Origin: Ceratotherium simum simum
Taxonomy: Eukaryota > Chordata > Mammalia > Perissodactyla > Rhinocerotidae
Assembly (NCBI RefSeq): GCF_000283155.1
Contig: NW_004454292.1
Location: 339,072-403,071, forward strand
Direction: 5' to 3'
Length of the DNA: 64,000 bases
Shown piece by piece: positions 33,845 to 44,205 of the stretch. The number at the start of each line of letters is the position of its first letter. Position 1 is the stretch's first letter. Under the pieces are notes generated by a model. The model made no database searches and was not told where the DNA came from. It saw only the letters and a list, made by a program, of their open reading frames with translations. The position numbers were made by a program, and so were the translations under genes.

Positions 33845-36740
33845 TTGATTGAGTAGTTGTAAATTGCAGGGCAGATATTTGAAATGGTTTCTACTTTTCC
33901 CAACAACTATTACCACTGCTTTCTGCGGAACCTCCCTTTCTTTCTGAGCAGTGGATTTCCTTAACCACATCTCAGTCTTTTTGCAGAACTTTTTAATCAT
34001 TTTTGATTATTTAAATAGTCTCATTCTCTTTATTGAGACCCAAGGCCAGCTTCATGGGTCTTCAACCTGCACAGCTTCACAGGGCCTACACTCAGAAGGG
34101 TCCTGAACTTGATTTAACAGTCAGCTGTTGCTGTGTGGGAATTCTTAAGAATTTTATTTGTGAATTTGTGTTTTGTAAGTGAAATTTGATGAGACAATGG
34201 AGAACGCACGTGGTGCAGAGAAGATACACGTAATACATGTGCCTGGTATTCTTTGCTGCCCAGTTTGCTCATAGCATTCTTGAAGCCCCTGAGCACAGAT
34301 TTCCAATTAACCCATGATGTGTGGGAGTTCAGTGAGACTCAAAGTGAGTACAAGGTAAGAGAGTTCCATCTATAACTGAGCAAGTGGGGTCTCTGACAGC
34401 CCCAAGAGGCCATGCTTTCTATTCAAACCAGTACTAGCTTTGAATGCAGAAAGAAGGTAATGGCGTTCTAAGAAACATGAATGACCACGAAACCCCAACA
34501 TATCTTTACATCCTTGTGTTATTTCTCTGTCTTTTCCAACCACTTACGCTGAAAATGATGACATAGAAGTAAAAAGAAAGAAGAGCAGCACAAAGTTACT
34601 TTTCCCTTAAGTCTTTCCTGGCTCATCAGTAAGCTGAAGGTAGAAAATGCTGTAGGAGGTGCCACGAATCAAGAGATGAAATTAAAACAGTTGACTTCGT
34701 TTCTGCTGTTCTGGAATGGAATGAAATAGAACGAAATACATATGCAGGTATGAGCTACAAAATATAAATTGTGTAATTTTGGTGATCCATACATGAGTTT
34801 AAGCTTTATATTTGCATTTAAAACTGATATAGAAAAATATAAATATGAATGGCAATATTCATGCTAATAATTTGAATTTTTAATTTTTCTTTACTTAGAA
34901 CATTACATTGCAAAACATAAAAACACCATGACGAGTTGAAGGAGAGACTACAGAAGAACTGAAACAGCTTTATAATTTACTACTATTAATGCCACTTTTT
35001 TACTGCTTTTTCAACAAGGAGCGCCGTATTTCATTTTGAACTGAGCCCCACAAATTATGTAGCTGGCCCTGACGCCAAGGGTGAAAGAAGCAAATGTATT
35101 GGGGGCATCTGTCGATCTCGTTTATCAGCATTCATTCATTCTTCTATCAGCAGTCCCTGGTTTTCTGGAGACGTGCCCCCTCAGCCCATGTTTTAGGAAG
35201 GAGCTGATTTCACAGCTGGCTCCAGGGGTGCATGTGAGACTCAAGCTTGGTTAGTCAGAATATTTCCTTTTCTGGGTCACATTGATTGGTTTGGAGACGA
35301 ACGTTTGAGCCATGTTGGTCCATACAAATGATAAGACTTGTGTCAGAAATAACAGGAAGAGATTCTCTGCCTCTTGTTGCTAGAATTTAACCTGAGGACA
35401 GGTGAGCCTGGAGCTACTGGTGGACACCATATGGAGCCCAAGAGTAATGCCAACATGGAGAATGGCACAGGTGCGAGATAGATAGAAACCAAATCCTGGT
35501 GATAGCATTTGAGTCCCTGGATCAAGCTATGCCTGAAACTAGCTGGAGTTTTTAGTTATGTGACACCTTTTATGCTCAAGCTAGCATGAATTAGATTTTG
35601 TTACTTGCAAGAGAGTTCTGACTCAGCATATACAGTATGCTTTTATTCTTGTTTGTGCATAACAGATATCTCTAAAGATACATACCAAACCAGAAACAGT
35701 GGATATCCCAGTCAGGGAAGATTATGAAAAGGCTTTTCATTTACAACTTTGTACTGTTCTCTAGTGTTAGAATTTTGTAAAGTAGATATTTATTACTTTA
35801 AAGCAAACAAAAGCAATAAAGGTGCAACCATTTTAGAAAAAGTCAATGATGGGCTTAATCTTAATGTAACAATTTTCCAAATGGACACAAAAGCAGATGT
35901 CTTAAAGTAGATCTTACATGGATTATTCAGACAGGAGCTAGTATTCCTATGCCAATTTCTCTACAGAATGACATGGGCACACAGGACAGCCACAGAGTCA
36001 AAACACAAGCCTTTAACCAGCAATTTCACTGGTTGGTGCCATGTAATTATACTGCAGAAAATAGCAAATAGGAGAAGATTAATGAGTTTGGCCTTACTAA
36101 CCACGCAAAGGTGAAACGTTTAATTCTCAGGTAGGTGATCTTTTCTCTTACTGTGTTCTAATGCATGCATGTGTGAATAGAAGGAGAAACTTTGGGTTTG
36201 AAGCAGAACCAAAATAGGGCATTGAGAAGGCAGAAAGGAGTAAAGTCAGGCAGCTAAGGAAGGTTAGAGCAATCTCGTGGAGAACGTTCAAAGAACCCTG
36301 CAGAACAAATTTTCCCAGCCTAGGGTCCTGCTAGGTGGAATGTTGTACCACTTTGGAGATATCCAATGGTATCGATTTATCATTGTGCTCAGGGGTCCGG
36401 CAGACACCAGCAGCAGCAGGAGGGGCTGGGGCAAGGATCCCGTTTTCTCAGCTTCCTGCCCAGAGGTGTGCTTGGTCAGGCCCGGCTGCGCACCCTCTGG
36501 GCTGTTCTCCAGCACGGGATCCCTTAGGCTCGCTGACCCTTCTGCTCATGATCTCAGCCCTCTTTCCCTTCCCTGCCTAGATATCCCTCTTCCCCTTAAA
36601 CCAGAACATACACAGACAACTCCCACAACCAGTTGTTTAATGTAGGGAAATTTGTTTCCAGTGTTTTCACAATGAAGAGGTGAATGGTTCCTTCCGGTCT
36701 GACATTCCTTTTTTATATATGTGTATGAAAGCAAAACTTT
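33845..36740. other. Unassigned sequence with a GC-rich patch
   Basis: No gene confirmed. A GC-rich patch at about 36385-36540 contains 'caccagcagcagcaggaggg' and open frames on both strands (122 codons plus at 36277-36645; 75 codons minus), but I see no splice pattern, domain or homology that would make it an exon. Confidence 0.35.
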
Positions 36741-36750
36741 CGTTATCATT

Positions 36751-36970
36751 GGGCGGGCCCCATGGCTTAGCGGTTAAGTGTGCGCGCTCCGCTACTGGCG
36801 GCCGGGTTTGGATCCTGGGCGCGCACGGACGCACCGCTTCTCTGGCCATGCTGGGGCCGCATCCCACATACAGCAACTAGAAGGATGTGCAGCTATGACC
36901 TACAACTATCCACTGGGGCTTTGGGGGAAAAATAAATAAAATTATTAAAAAAAAAACTTAAAAAAATCCT
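36751..36970 (+). mobile_element. ERE SINE, short-tailed form, 9 bp TSD
   Basis: The head 'gggcgggccccatggcttag', 'cggttaagtgtgcgcgctcc', the body 'cttctctggccatgctgggg', 'cagcaactagaaggatgtgc' and 'ggggctttgggggaaaaata' end in an A-rich tail. gttatcatt is duplicated at 36742-36750 and 36971-36979. No 'gctaacat' tail module is present. Confidence 0.95.
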
Positions 36971-37229
36971 GTTATCATTCATTTATATTGAATAAATCAG
37001 GTAGTTTCTTGGAAGCTTGCTTTGACAGGGTGAAAATCTCAGGACCCTGGCTGAGGTCGAGAGGACAGAAGGAGAAGAGGGACCCTCATGAGGAATCAGG
37101 AGGAAAAGAAGGGTGGGGTCGGGCGTCTGAAATGTAGCCTTGGCTACTGCACCATTTCCCTAGTGCTGACTTTTGGGATCAGTGTGGATTGTCACAGTGC
37201 TTGGAGGGGGCAAACTCTATTTAGTTATT

Positions 37230-37420
37230 GCTATTTTTTTTAAAGTAATATGAGCACCAGGTAAAATGTTCAAATGGAACAAAAGAGAACCTAGTGAAAA
37301 AGTAGTCTCCCTCTCACCCCCACCCTTCATCGTCTGTCCCTAGAGGCCGCCACCACTGGCTTGTACATTCTTGGGGACAGACTGTGCCTGTTTAAACACG
37401 CCTGTCTGGTTCTTCACCTT
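37230..37420 (-). mobile_element. Possible old L1 3' fragment
   Basis: 'agtaatatgagcaccaggta', 'aaatgttcaaatggaacaaa', 'ctccctctcacccccaccct' and 'agaggccgccaccactggct' resemble the UTR of old L1M elements in reverse. Diverged and incomplete. Confidence 0.4.
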
Positions 37421-37424
37421 GGCT

Positions 37425-40400
37425 TTACCTTGGCTTTGACCTGTTAAGTAAGGGCCTGCACTTCAATTTGAAGATGACACTCAGCTCTGCACTTCAGCAT
37501 TCTTTCCTTAAGCAAAGTAATGAATAAAGAAACATATGCAAGAGCTTGAAAGCCCTCACTCTGGGTACGTGATTAACTCCTGTACCTGTTTTTCACACCT
37601 TTCGTTGCATAAAGCTGAGCAGGTGACTGGTACATTCTCTCTTTCTACAGCATGTGATATTTCCAATGCACTGCAAAAGAAAGTTCAAACTGCTAAAAAA
37701 GCTCGTTTTTTAATTACCCCCGAGATACAAGTTGCAAGGAGGCGGCCTGACAGCTCTCATCAATGAGATCAGTAAGCTGTGAAGACATGTGGCCAGATAT
37801 GTCTCATCATTAATATATACGGTGTGATCAGATGCCATCATAATTGTTATTATTACAGGATCATAAAGCTGTAGAGTAACAGAAAAAGCAAGTACCTTTG
37901 TTTGAGAGGTCAGCCAGGAAAACAAACTGAGCTCATCAATAAAACAGGGGTGCAAAGAGATATGAGTACGTATAAGGAATTCTTATGAAAATCAAGTAAG
38001 CAAAGACTTTTACAATAATGTTCACATGTAAATTAGGAGGTGGGCAAATGAGGTGCTAGTAGATTACACTATGTTAAATTAAATATTGAGATAAATAATA
38101 GCATTGATTCTTTTAATGTCTGTAATTAGCACTGACTAGCAAGATAAATTGGCTTTCTCAGGTAACTCTGTGTATTTGACTAAATTTTCAAGATTGATGT
38201 TTTATCAATTTAAGCAATGGGATACATATAATTCTAGAGTAACTAAGAAATAAATTTTCGACATCAAGAAATAACAATGCATTTTCCTTTAAAAAAGTAC
38301 ACATGCCTGTGTGCGCAAGCGCCTGTGCATTCTGCACGCTTTGCCCACAGATCATCACAAAGAGGGCTTTCAAGAGGATCTTTTTCTTGCTGTAGTGTCA
38401 GATCTTAAAATAAGATTTAAGGGCTGGGAAGTCTGATTGAGTGGGACTGAGATGTGATTTCTAGTAGTACCGCTCACTAGAGCATGAACAGAAAACGCTG
38501 TTTCTGTGTGTTGGAGGTTAGACATTTTTGGACAGACACATTTTAATTCAGCCTTTTCTTTTGAAATCAAATCTATGCCGTAGCTACCTTGAGATGTGGA
38601 GTTGCTTATCATGGTTAATGGATTGTTCATCCTCTCTGTCCTTGAGATAATCCTAAGAATGTGCATAAAACTGAGATCCCGTTGCCCATAAAAACCAATC
38701 AGCCCACAGTTGGTCCACAAGGTGTTGAACATTCGCTAGAGCAGATGGGAAAGATAATGTTTAATAAAGAGTTAGAGGATTAGGTGGTACAAAACAAGCA
38801 AAGAGAAGGGGATAATTTCATTTCAGGTGAACCTCTGTGACATTTCTTGTACCCAAAGACAGATTAAAATGATTCCAGAACCATGACTTTCGGCTCCTTT
38901 TCGCCCAGGGCTGACCCCGCTGCATACATTGTCAGCTTCTGACTCTGCTGGCATCATCGCCTGAATCTGTGAATAACTCAAAAGATAGTTTCTCAGGTTT
39001 ATGAAGATGTATGAAGTGAGTCATTCACAAATGAATATACATGTGAGGAAATGACAGAATTCTGCTAAATATGTTTATATTTGAACAACTGATACATTTG
39101 AGCGTGATTTAGACAGGGATACGCGTAAGTTTATATAAATGACAGTTAAAAAGATAACTGTCACAATGTTTACTGATGAGATTTCCATTTATCTTAACAT
39201 TTAGAAGTTGAATGAAAAACGGATTGTGGATTATAGCCCAAGCAGGTTTGAGCCTGAATTTAATATAACAACACGTGGCAAATGGAGGTAGCGGGAAGGT
39301 AGAGCCAACTAGTTGGAAGTCCTCTGGAGAGGTAAGGTTGCGAGGCCTTTGACAGCTCAAGTACAACCTCATGTATTTTTCATCATGTTTGCTTAAACAA
39401 TTAAATATGGGCTGGAGAGGGGCATTGAAGGAGCTCTTTGTGACTTGCTGCTGTGGGTTCTGGCATTCATTCAGAAGCGCCACAGATTCAAGCTGTAGCC
39501 ATGGGCCTTAGAAGGCGTTTCGGTGACCCTGCTGAGGAGCTTGAACATTCGGGTGGTGCATCACTGCTCCTGCTTTGTCTTTTGTTCTGGGCCCTGGGCT
39601 GTGCTCTTTGCTATTCTTCTTAGTTTACTTCAAACTCCGAGAAGCGCTTCTCATTTCAGCTTCTCGCAGTCTCGACTAGAGTCTCGACTCTGATAGCCTG
39701 GAGGAAGTTGCCGAACAAATGCAACCTCCTCTGTTGGCCTAGCTACTCTTACCTGTGTTTGCAGCGGGCCTGGCAATTTGGCAGTGCACTTATATGCCGT
39801 GGAAATGCGCTTTGGGACGTGTTAAATGGAATTGGGGTATATTTCAAACCATTCCTTAAATAATAGAATTGAAATGTTGTGCTGCTGAAGTGGCCTGGGA
39901 TGGAAACTTCTGAGTGAACAGTTAGATCCTGGTTTTTCTTGAAGACAAAATGGAGCCCTGGGGTATGTGGTTTTCAGGCTTTCTCTATTTGTTGATTTTG
40001 GAAATGGACTTTTCACAGTTTTACTTCCTTTTTGTGTTAAGCTTTTGGTTTTGCTTTACAAGCAACTCTGGATAGAAAACTTGGGACTATTCTTTTTGCC
40101 TTGATTCTAGTCAATAGGCCCGGAGGCGAAGCAACAATGGATACAGCCGCTAAGAACCATAAATAAATACATTATTTTTATAGTATAATTAGTGTCCCTG
40201 ACATAGCAACAAACATAAAAGGGCAAAGTACCAGGCAAAGGATCCTGCAGATTGTCAGACTTTCCCAAATCCTGGATCTCAATTAAGAGGCCTAGAGAGA
40301 AAAAAATCTAGGTTTTTTTTTTTTTTCACATCCTAAGTGATTTTTTTTTTTTTTTGAAAGAAAAGAAAAACAAAGAAATACAACTTTTAGAGGAGGGCAA

Positions 40401-40780
40401 GTACACAAATTCCCTGAAGGGGTAATTTAGATCTACTATTCAAATCTTTCTTTAAAGTCTCAGAGAGTTTGTCTCAATTATGAAGGCAAATAACTCACAA
40501 AAAGACACCATGGCTTGTGATCTTTGAATAGAGATACAAAAAGAGGGCCAAGTTTTAGGATTCCCAGGCCCAGATAAAATAGAATAACCTTAATTAATCT
40601 TTCAGCAGTAATATCTTTGCTGTTATAGAGCAATGATGGTCAAACATAGGACATTCGTGTACTATCTTCGTGGTGTTTGCTGTGACGGAATACCAGCAGT
40701 GCTGTCATTAGTATTTTTCTTCAGATTGATTCAGCAGGAGCTGTCCGGGTACTAGGGCTTGGAGCGCAGCCCATAATGAA
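37425..40780. other. Unassigned non-coding sequence
   Basis: No gene found. Minus-strand frames of 120 codons (38370-38732) and 124 codons (39109-39483) carry no family motif. Two poly-T runs lie at about 40313-40326 and 40341-40355. A 14 bp palindrome at 39639-39652 and neighbouring short repeats are listed separately. Confidence 0.35.
39639..39652. repeat. Perfect 14 bp palindrome
   Basis: gagaagcgcttctc is its own reverse complement. A related 'cagcttctcgca' and a 10-11 bp direct repeat of 'agtctcgact' follow within 40 bp (39657-39690). Confidence 0.85.
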
Positions 40781-40796
40781 GACTTGGGTACACTTG

Positions 40797-41085
40797 TTTT
40801 TTTGTGAGGAAGATCAGCCCTGAGCTAACATCCGTGCTAATCCTCCTCTTTTTGCTGAGGAAGACCGGCTCTGAGCTAACATCTATTGCCAATCCTCCTC
40901 CTTTTCCCCCCCAAAGCCCCAGTAGATAGTTGTATGTCATAGTTGCACATCCTTCTAGTTGCTGTACGTGGGACGCCGCCTCAGCATGGCCGGAGAAGCG
41001 GTGCGTCAGTGCGCCCCCGAGATCCGAACCCGGGCCGCCAGTAGTGGAGCGTGCGCACTTAACCGCTAAGCCACAGGGCAGGCCC
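40797..41085 (-). mobile_element. ERE SINE, full length, 9 bp TSD
   Basis: Poly-T is followed by two tail modules ('ccctgagctaacatccgtgc' and 'ctctgagctaacatctattg'), 'gatagttgtatgtcatagtt', 'ggccggagaagcggtgcgtc', 'gagatccgaacccgggccgc' and the head end 'aagccacagggcaggccc'. ttgggtaca is duplicated at 40784-40792 and 41086-41094. The frames over this region (116 codons minus, 139 codons plus) are SINE sequence. Confidence 0.96.
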
Positions 41086-41357
41086 TTGGGTACATTTTTC
41101 ACTTTGGTCTGGGGTACACTCAGTTTGATTCATTTTATTCAAGGTTGGCACAAGGAAGTTGCTGCCTTGGGGCACCTGCGTCTGGGAATTATTACACAAG
41201 CTATTATGTGTGAAACAATGACACTCCTCTGCGAGCACACTGGCAAAAATCCCGTTTATGCACTTGACCAACTATGGAATAGCTGCTCGCATTCAGTCTT
41301 CCATGGTGGAACCAAGGAGTTCAGGAAGAGTTTCTGTCATATGGCATGAAGACTGTA

Positions 41358-41381
41358 CATCTCCACAGTACAGTGGAGATG
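41358..41381. repeat. 9 bp inverted repeat
   Basis: The arms catctccac (41358-41366) and gtggagatg (41373-41381) are exact reverse complements around 6 nt, about 40 bp left of the solo LTR. Confidence 0.8.
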
Positions 41382-41517
41382 CTGCATATTTAGTGGAGTC
41401 CTTACTATAACCTGATATTGTAGGATCCCAAAAAGGGAACCCCAACTCCAGTCTCGGGAAGGCGCGGACCCACAGACACAGAAGACCGAGCTTGATGCAA
41501 ACGCAAGAGGTAAGAGG

Positions 41518-41523
41518 TTTATT
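41518..41523 (-). terminator. LTR polyadenylation signal
   Basis: AATAAA on the minus strand inside the inferred R region, with a U5-like tract of about 80 bp before the LTR end at 41419. Confidence 0.7.
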
Positions 41524-41597
41524 AAGCGGAGCTCCGGGTCGACACGTGTCTCTCGCAGGAGACAGAGGAGTCGACCCCGAACCTTAAAGGGCAAGCT

Positions 41598-41605
41598 CTT
41601 TTATA
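41598..41605 (-). promoter_or_regulatory. LTR TATA box
   Basis: TATAAAAG on the minus strand, about 47 bp downstream of a CCAAT box (41652-41656) and about 75 bp upstream of AATAAA, the expected geometry for an LTR promoter. Activity is inferred. Confidence 0.75.
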
Positions 41606-41962
41606 GGATTCGGAAGCATAAAGCGGGAAAAGGTTGGCGCGGTCTTACATGATTGGCTAATTTAAAACATTTAAACAGTTACATTTTATGGCGCGAATTG
41701 CTATGGCGCGAAGCGATTATCAGGTTACACACACGTGTCCCCATCTGGACCCCCTCCACCCCGACCCTCCCAAACTTATCCCTCTGGAGCACTCTCTTGT
41801 TCTCAATTCTTCCCCGAACAGTTTAGGGTGGGTCTTTCATGAATAGAGTCAGTCAGGATCGATAAACGTTCCCTCCTATACCAGGAATCCCTAGGGCGTG
41901 GAGGTGCCTGTCTCTAAGGTAGTAACTTTTAAATTTTTAATATAATTTACTTCCTTCAATAT

Positions 41963-42150
41963 AATTTTTTTTTTTTACTGAGGAAGATTCGCCCTGAGAT
42001 AACATCTGTGTCAGTATTCCTCTATTTTGTAAGTGGGTTGCTGCCACAGCATGGCTGCAGACGAGTGGTGCAGGTCCGCATCTGGGAACGGAACCCAGGC
42101 CACCGAAGTGGAGCATGCCAAACTTAACCACTAGGCTACAGGGCTGGCAC
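41963..42150 (-). mobile_element. ERE SINE, its A-tail side interrupted by the solo LTR
   Basis: Poly-T, one tail module ('ccctgagataacatctgtg'), the body 'gccacagcatggctgcagac', 'gaacggaacccaggccaccg' and the head end 'ctacagggctggcac'. Its right-hand duplication ctataacctga lies at 42151-42161. The left copy is not next to the poly-T but at 41405-41415, beyond the LTR. This shows the LTR landed between the ERE tail and its target-site duplication. Confidence 0.93.
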
Positions 42151-42309
42151 CTATAACCTGAGACAATTTTTAAACTGTCATCTTCTCTCTCTTTTTTTTT
42201 TTTTTCACTGTTTAAACCAAATACTATTGTCAAGTTTAATTTCTCAGCACCTAGTATGACAGGCTTCACAATACTGGCACTGGGTATCAGGACTATAGCC
42301 TTCTAATCC

Positions 42310-42585
42310 TCAGATCAGCATCTCTGAAATGGAAAGTATTTTTTCCATATAGTCCAGCTTCCAATAACCCAGTGTAGGAATTTCCTCTACAGCATCCTGA
42401 TTGCCCTAGATAGCCTCTTGTTGAACGCTATCAGTGAGGGGGCACTCACTAGTTCTTAAGCTAGTACTTTCTCTTTCAGCAGCTCTAATTATTAGAATGT
42501 TTTCTGTAGAAAACACAAACCTGCCTTCTTGTCCCCTCAACCTTTTGCTCTCTGGAACTACAAATATAGGTCTATTCCCTCTTAA
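42310..42585 (+). repeat. Unnamed mammal-wide repeat, probable
   Basis: The order 'tccaataacccagtgtagga', 'atttcctctacagcatcctg', 'cttgttgaacgctatcagtg', 'agggggcactcacta' and 'gcagctctaattattagaat' resembles a dispersed conserved repeat seen in many mammals. I cannot name the family with confidence. Confidence 0.45.
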
Positions 42586-42600
42586 GTTAGAATTAAAAAA

Positions 42601-42823
42601 TTTTTTGTAAGGAAGATCGGCCCTGAGCTAACATCTGCCAATCCTCCTCTTTTTGCTGAGGAAGACTGGCCCTGGGCTAACATCCATGCCCATCTTCCTC
42701 CACTTTATATGGGACGCCGCCACAGCATGGGTTGACAAGCGTGCCGGGGATCCAAACCGGCGAACCCCGGGCTGCCGCCACAGAGCACGCGCACTTAACT
42801 GCTTGCGCCACCAGGCCGGCCCC
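42601..42823 (-). mobile_element. ERE SINE, about 12 bp TSD
   Basis: Poly-T, two tail modules ('gccctgagctaacatctgcc' and 'ccctgggctaacatccatgc'), 'ggacgccgccacagcatggg', 'gatccaaaccggcgaacccc' and the head end 'gcgccaccaggccggcccc'. The flanks agaattaaaaaa (42589-42600) and agaatttaaaaa (42824-42835) differ at one position. Confidence 0.95.
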
Positions 42824-43059
42824 AGAATTTAAAAATATTAAAGAGAGTTTCCTTGTTCTCCCTAAATCTTCTCTTTTCCAGGCAAAACTAATATCACTCA
42901 TTCATTCAAAAAACGTTTATTGAGTAGATACAATGAGCACACACTGGGTTAGATGCAGTGAGTGTTGTAAGGGTGATTCAGACAACTATTGCTCATTGAT
43001 TTTTGCTTACAGAACCGTCAACACACTGACCACCTTCTTCTAGATGAGCTTTCCTATCA

Positions 43060-43166
43060 TTTGTTTCTGCATTGAGAGCTCCTTGAGGGCAGAGACCATG
43101 GCTTCACCTGAATATTCTCAGAGCCTGCTGGTAGGCACATAAGTGGATGCTCAATAAATGCTTTCT
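43060..43166 (+). mobile_element. L2 LINE 3' end, target of an ERE
   Basis: 'gagagctccttgagggcaga', 'gaccatggcttcacctgaat', 'ggtaggcacataagtggatg' and 'ctcaataaatgctttct' are the L2 terminal block. The adjoining ERE duplicated its final aataaatgctttct. Confidence 0.7.
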
Positions 43167-43410
43167 TTTTTTTGGTGAGGAAGATCAACCCTGAGCTAAC
43201 ATCTGTTGCCAATCCTCCTCTTTTTACTGAGGAAGATTTGCCCTGGGCTAACATCCGTGCCCATCTTCCTCTACTTTTATATGTGAGACGCCTGCCACAG
43301 CGTGGCTTGCTAAGCAGTGTGTAGCTTTGTGCCCGGGATACAAGCCTGAGAACCCTGGGCTGCTGAAGCAGAGTGTGCGATATTAACTACTAGCCCACTG
43401 GGCCGGCCCC
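43167..43410 (-). mobile_element. ERE SINE, 14 bp TSD, inserted in an L2 end
   Basis: Poly-T, two tail modules ('ccctgagctaacatctgttg' and 'ccctgggctaacatccgtgc'), 'gcctgccacagcgtggcttg', 'gggatacaagcctgagaacc' and the head end 'actgggccggcccc'. aataaatgctttct is exact at 43153-43166 and 43411-43424. Confidence 0.96.
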
Positions 43411-43595
43411 AATAAATGCTTTCTGACTTTCCTCTATTCCTCTAAAATTGAGGCCCCTAAACCTGACCATAGTGTTAGTCCCTGGGTTTGATCAGTACCC
43501 AGCACAGTGCAGGCATTATGCCACTTGACCTGACACCGACGTTGTGTGTGGGCTCACGAGACCTTGGTCTGCTTGGACTGCTGTAAGACTGGTCT

Positions 43596-43705
43596 CACAT
43601 GTTATCTTATTTAAACTGCCCAACAACCCTAAGAGGTAGATACTGTTATGCCCAGTTTTTAGATGAGAAAACAGAGGTACATAATGGAATTAAATTGATT
43701 TAAGC
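43596..43705 (-). mobile_element. MIR SINE fragment
   Basis: 'tgttatcttatttaaactgc', 'ccaacaaccctaagaggtag', 'atactgttatgcccagtttt' and 'agatgagaaaacagaggtac' are the reverse complement of the MIR 3' half. Confidence 0.75.
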
Positions 43706-43739
43706 CACAGGTGTTCTCTAATTCTACGTTCAGGAATTT

Positions 43740-44205
43740 TTCTAATATGAACCATAGCTCCTGGTTTTCCACCATTTTCTAATTTTGTACCTAAGTTTTT
43801 GATCCCAATGTAGAACTGTACCATTAACCTTACTTGTTAGTTTGGGCCTGTACTTCTAGCCTGTTGAGTCCTTCTGGAATCTTAATATATTTATTTTACC
43901 ATCTTAACTATTCTTTTCAGTTTGTGTTCTTGTTACTAATGAGCTGAACTCATTCTTTTATGTAATTTATTGATGATAAACGCTGATGGTCCAAAGGCAG
44001 AGAGCTGTGTCATCCATGAGAAACCTTGCTCCAGGATGACACTGATCCATCAATATGGTTTCGGGTATACTTGTTCAACTATTCTATCATGTAGTCCACA
44101 TTTTTCCGTTTTGACCATAAAGATGACGTGAAAAATTTTGCTAAATTAAAGTGTATTTTATTTTAAATCAGATGTTTTCCTATATTAGCTATATAGTTTC
44201 CCACA
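43740..44205 (-). mobile_element. L3/CR1-type LINE reverse-transcriptase fragment
   Basis: The plus-strand pieces 'cttgttcaactattctatca', 'tgtagtccacatttttccgt' and 'tttgaccataaagatgacgt' read on the minus strand as the decayed 'S-DILMVKMEKYGLDD'-like segment of CR1/L3 RT. Upstream text ('ccaggatgacactgatccat', 'tgatgataaacgctgatggt') follows the same element. The frame is broken by stop codons. Confidence 0.6.

Larger units (their letters stand above)
41419..41958 (-). mobile_element. Solo retroviral LTR (ERV, gammaretrovirus-like), nested in an ERE tail
   Basis: This 540 bp element has near-perfect 6 bp terminal inverted repeats (plus strand TGTAGG ... CCTTCA) and a 4 bp duplication atat at 41415-41418 and 41959-41962, the size typical of gammaretrovirus-like (class I) integration. 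On the minus strand it carries in order a CCAAT box (complement 41652-41656), TATAAAAG (41598-41605) and AATAAA (41518-41523), spaced as U3, R and U5 should be. R is inferred at roughly 41500-41570. CpG content is high for this genome (several gcgc and gcg sites), suggesting a fairly young insertion. No gag, pol or env sequence is present, so it is a solo LTR left by recombination. It could act as a minus-strand promoter or polyadenylation site. The ERV family is not named because no database comparison was possible. Confidence 0.88.

Noticed and set aside
36277..36645. 122-codon frame over the GC-rich patch as an exon
   Set aside because: GC-rich sequence lacks stops by composition; no acceptor or donor arrangement or family similarity could be shown.
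40752..41349. 116-codon minus and 139-codon plus frames as small genes
   Set aside because: They lie largely inside the ERE at 40797-41085. ERE copies produce the same protein-like text (for example FLSKK-RIS-DVSSGLIFLTKK) at several sites in this window.
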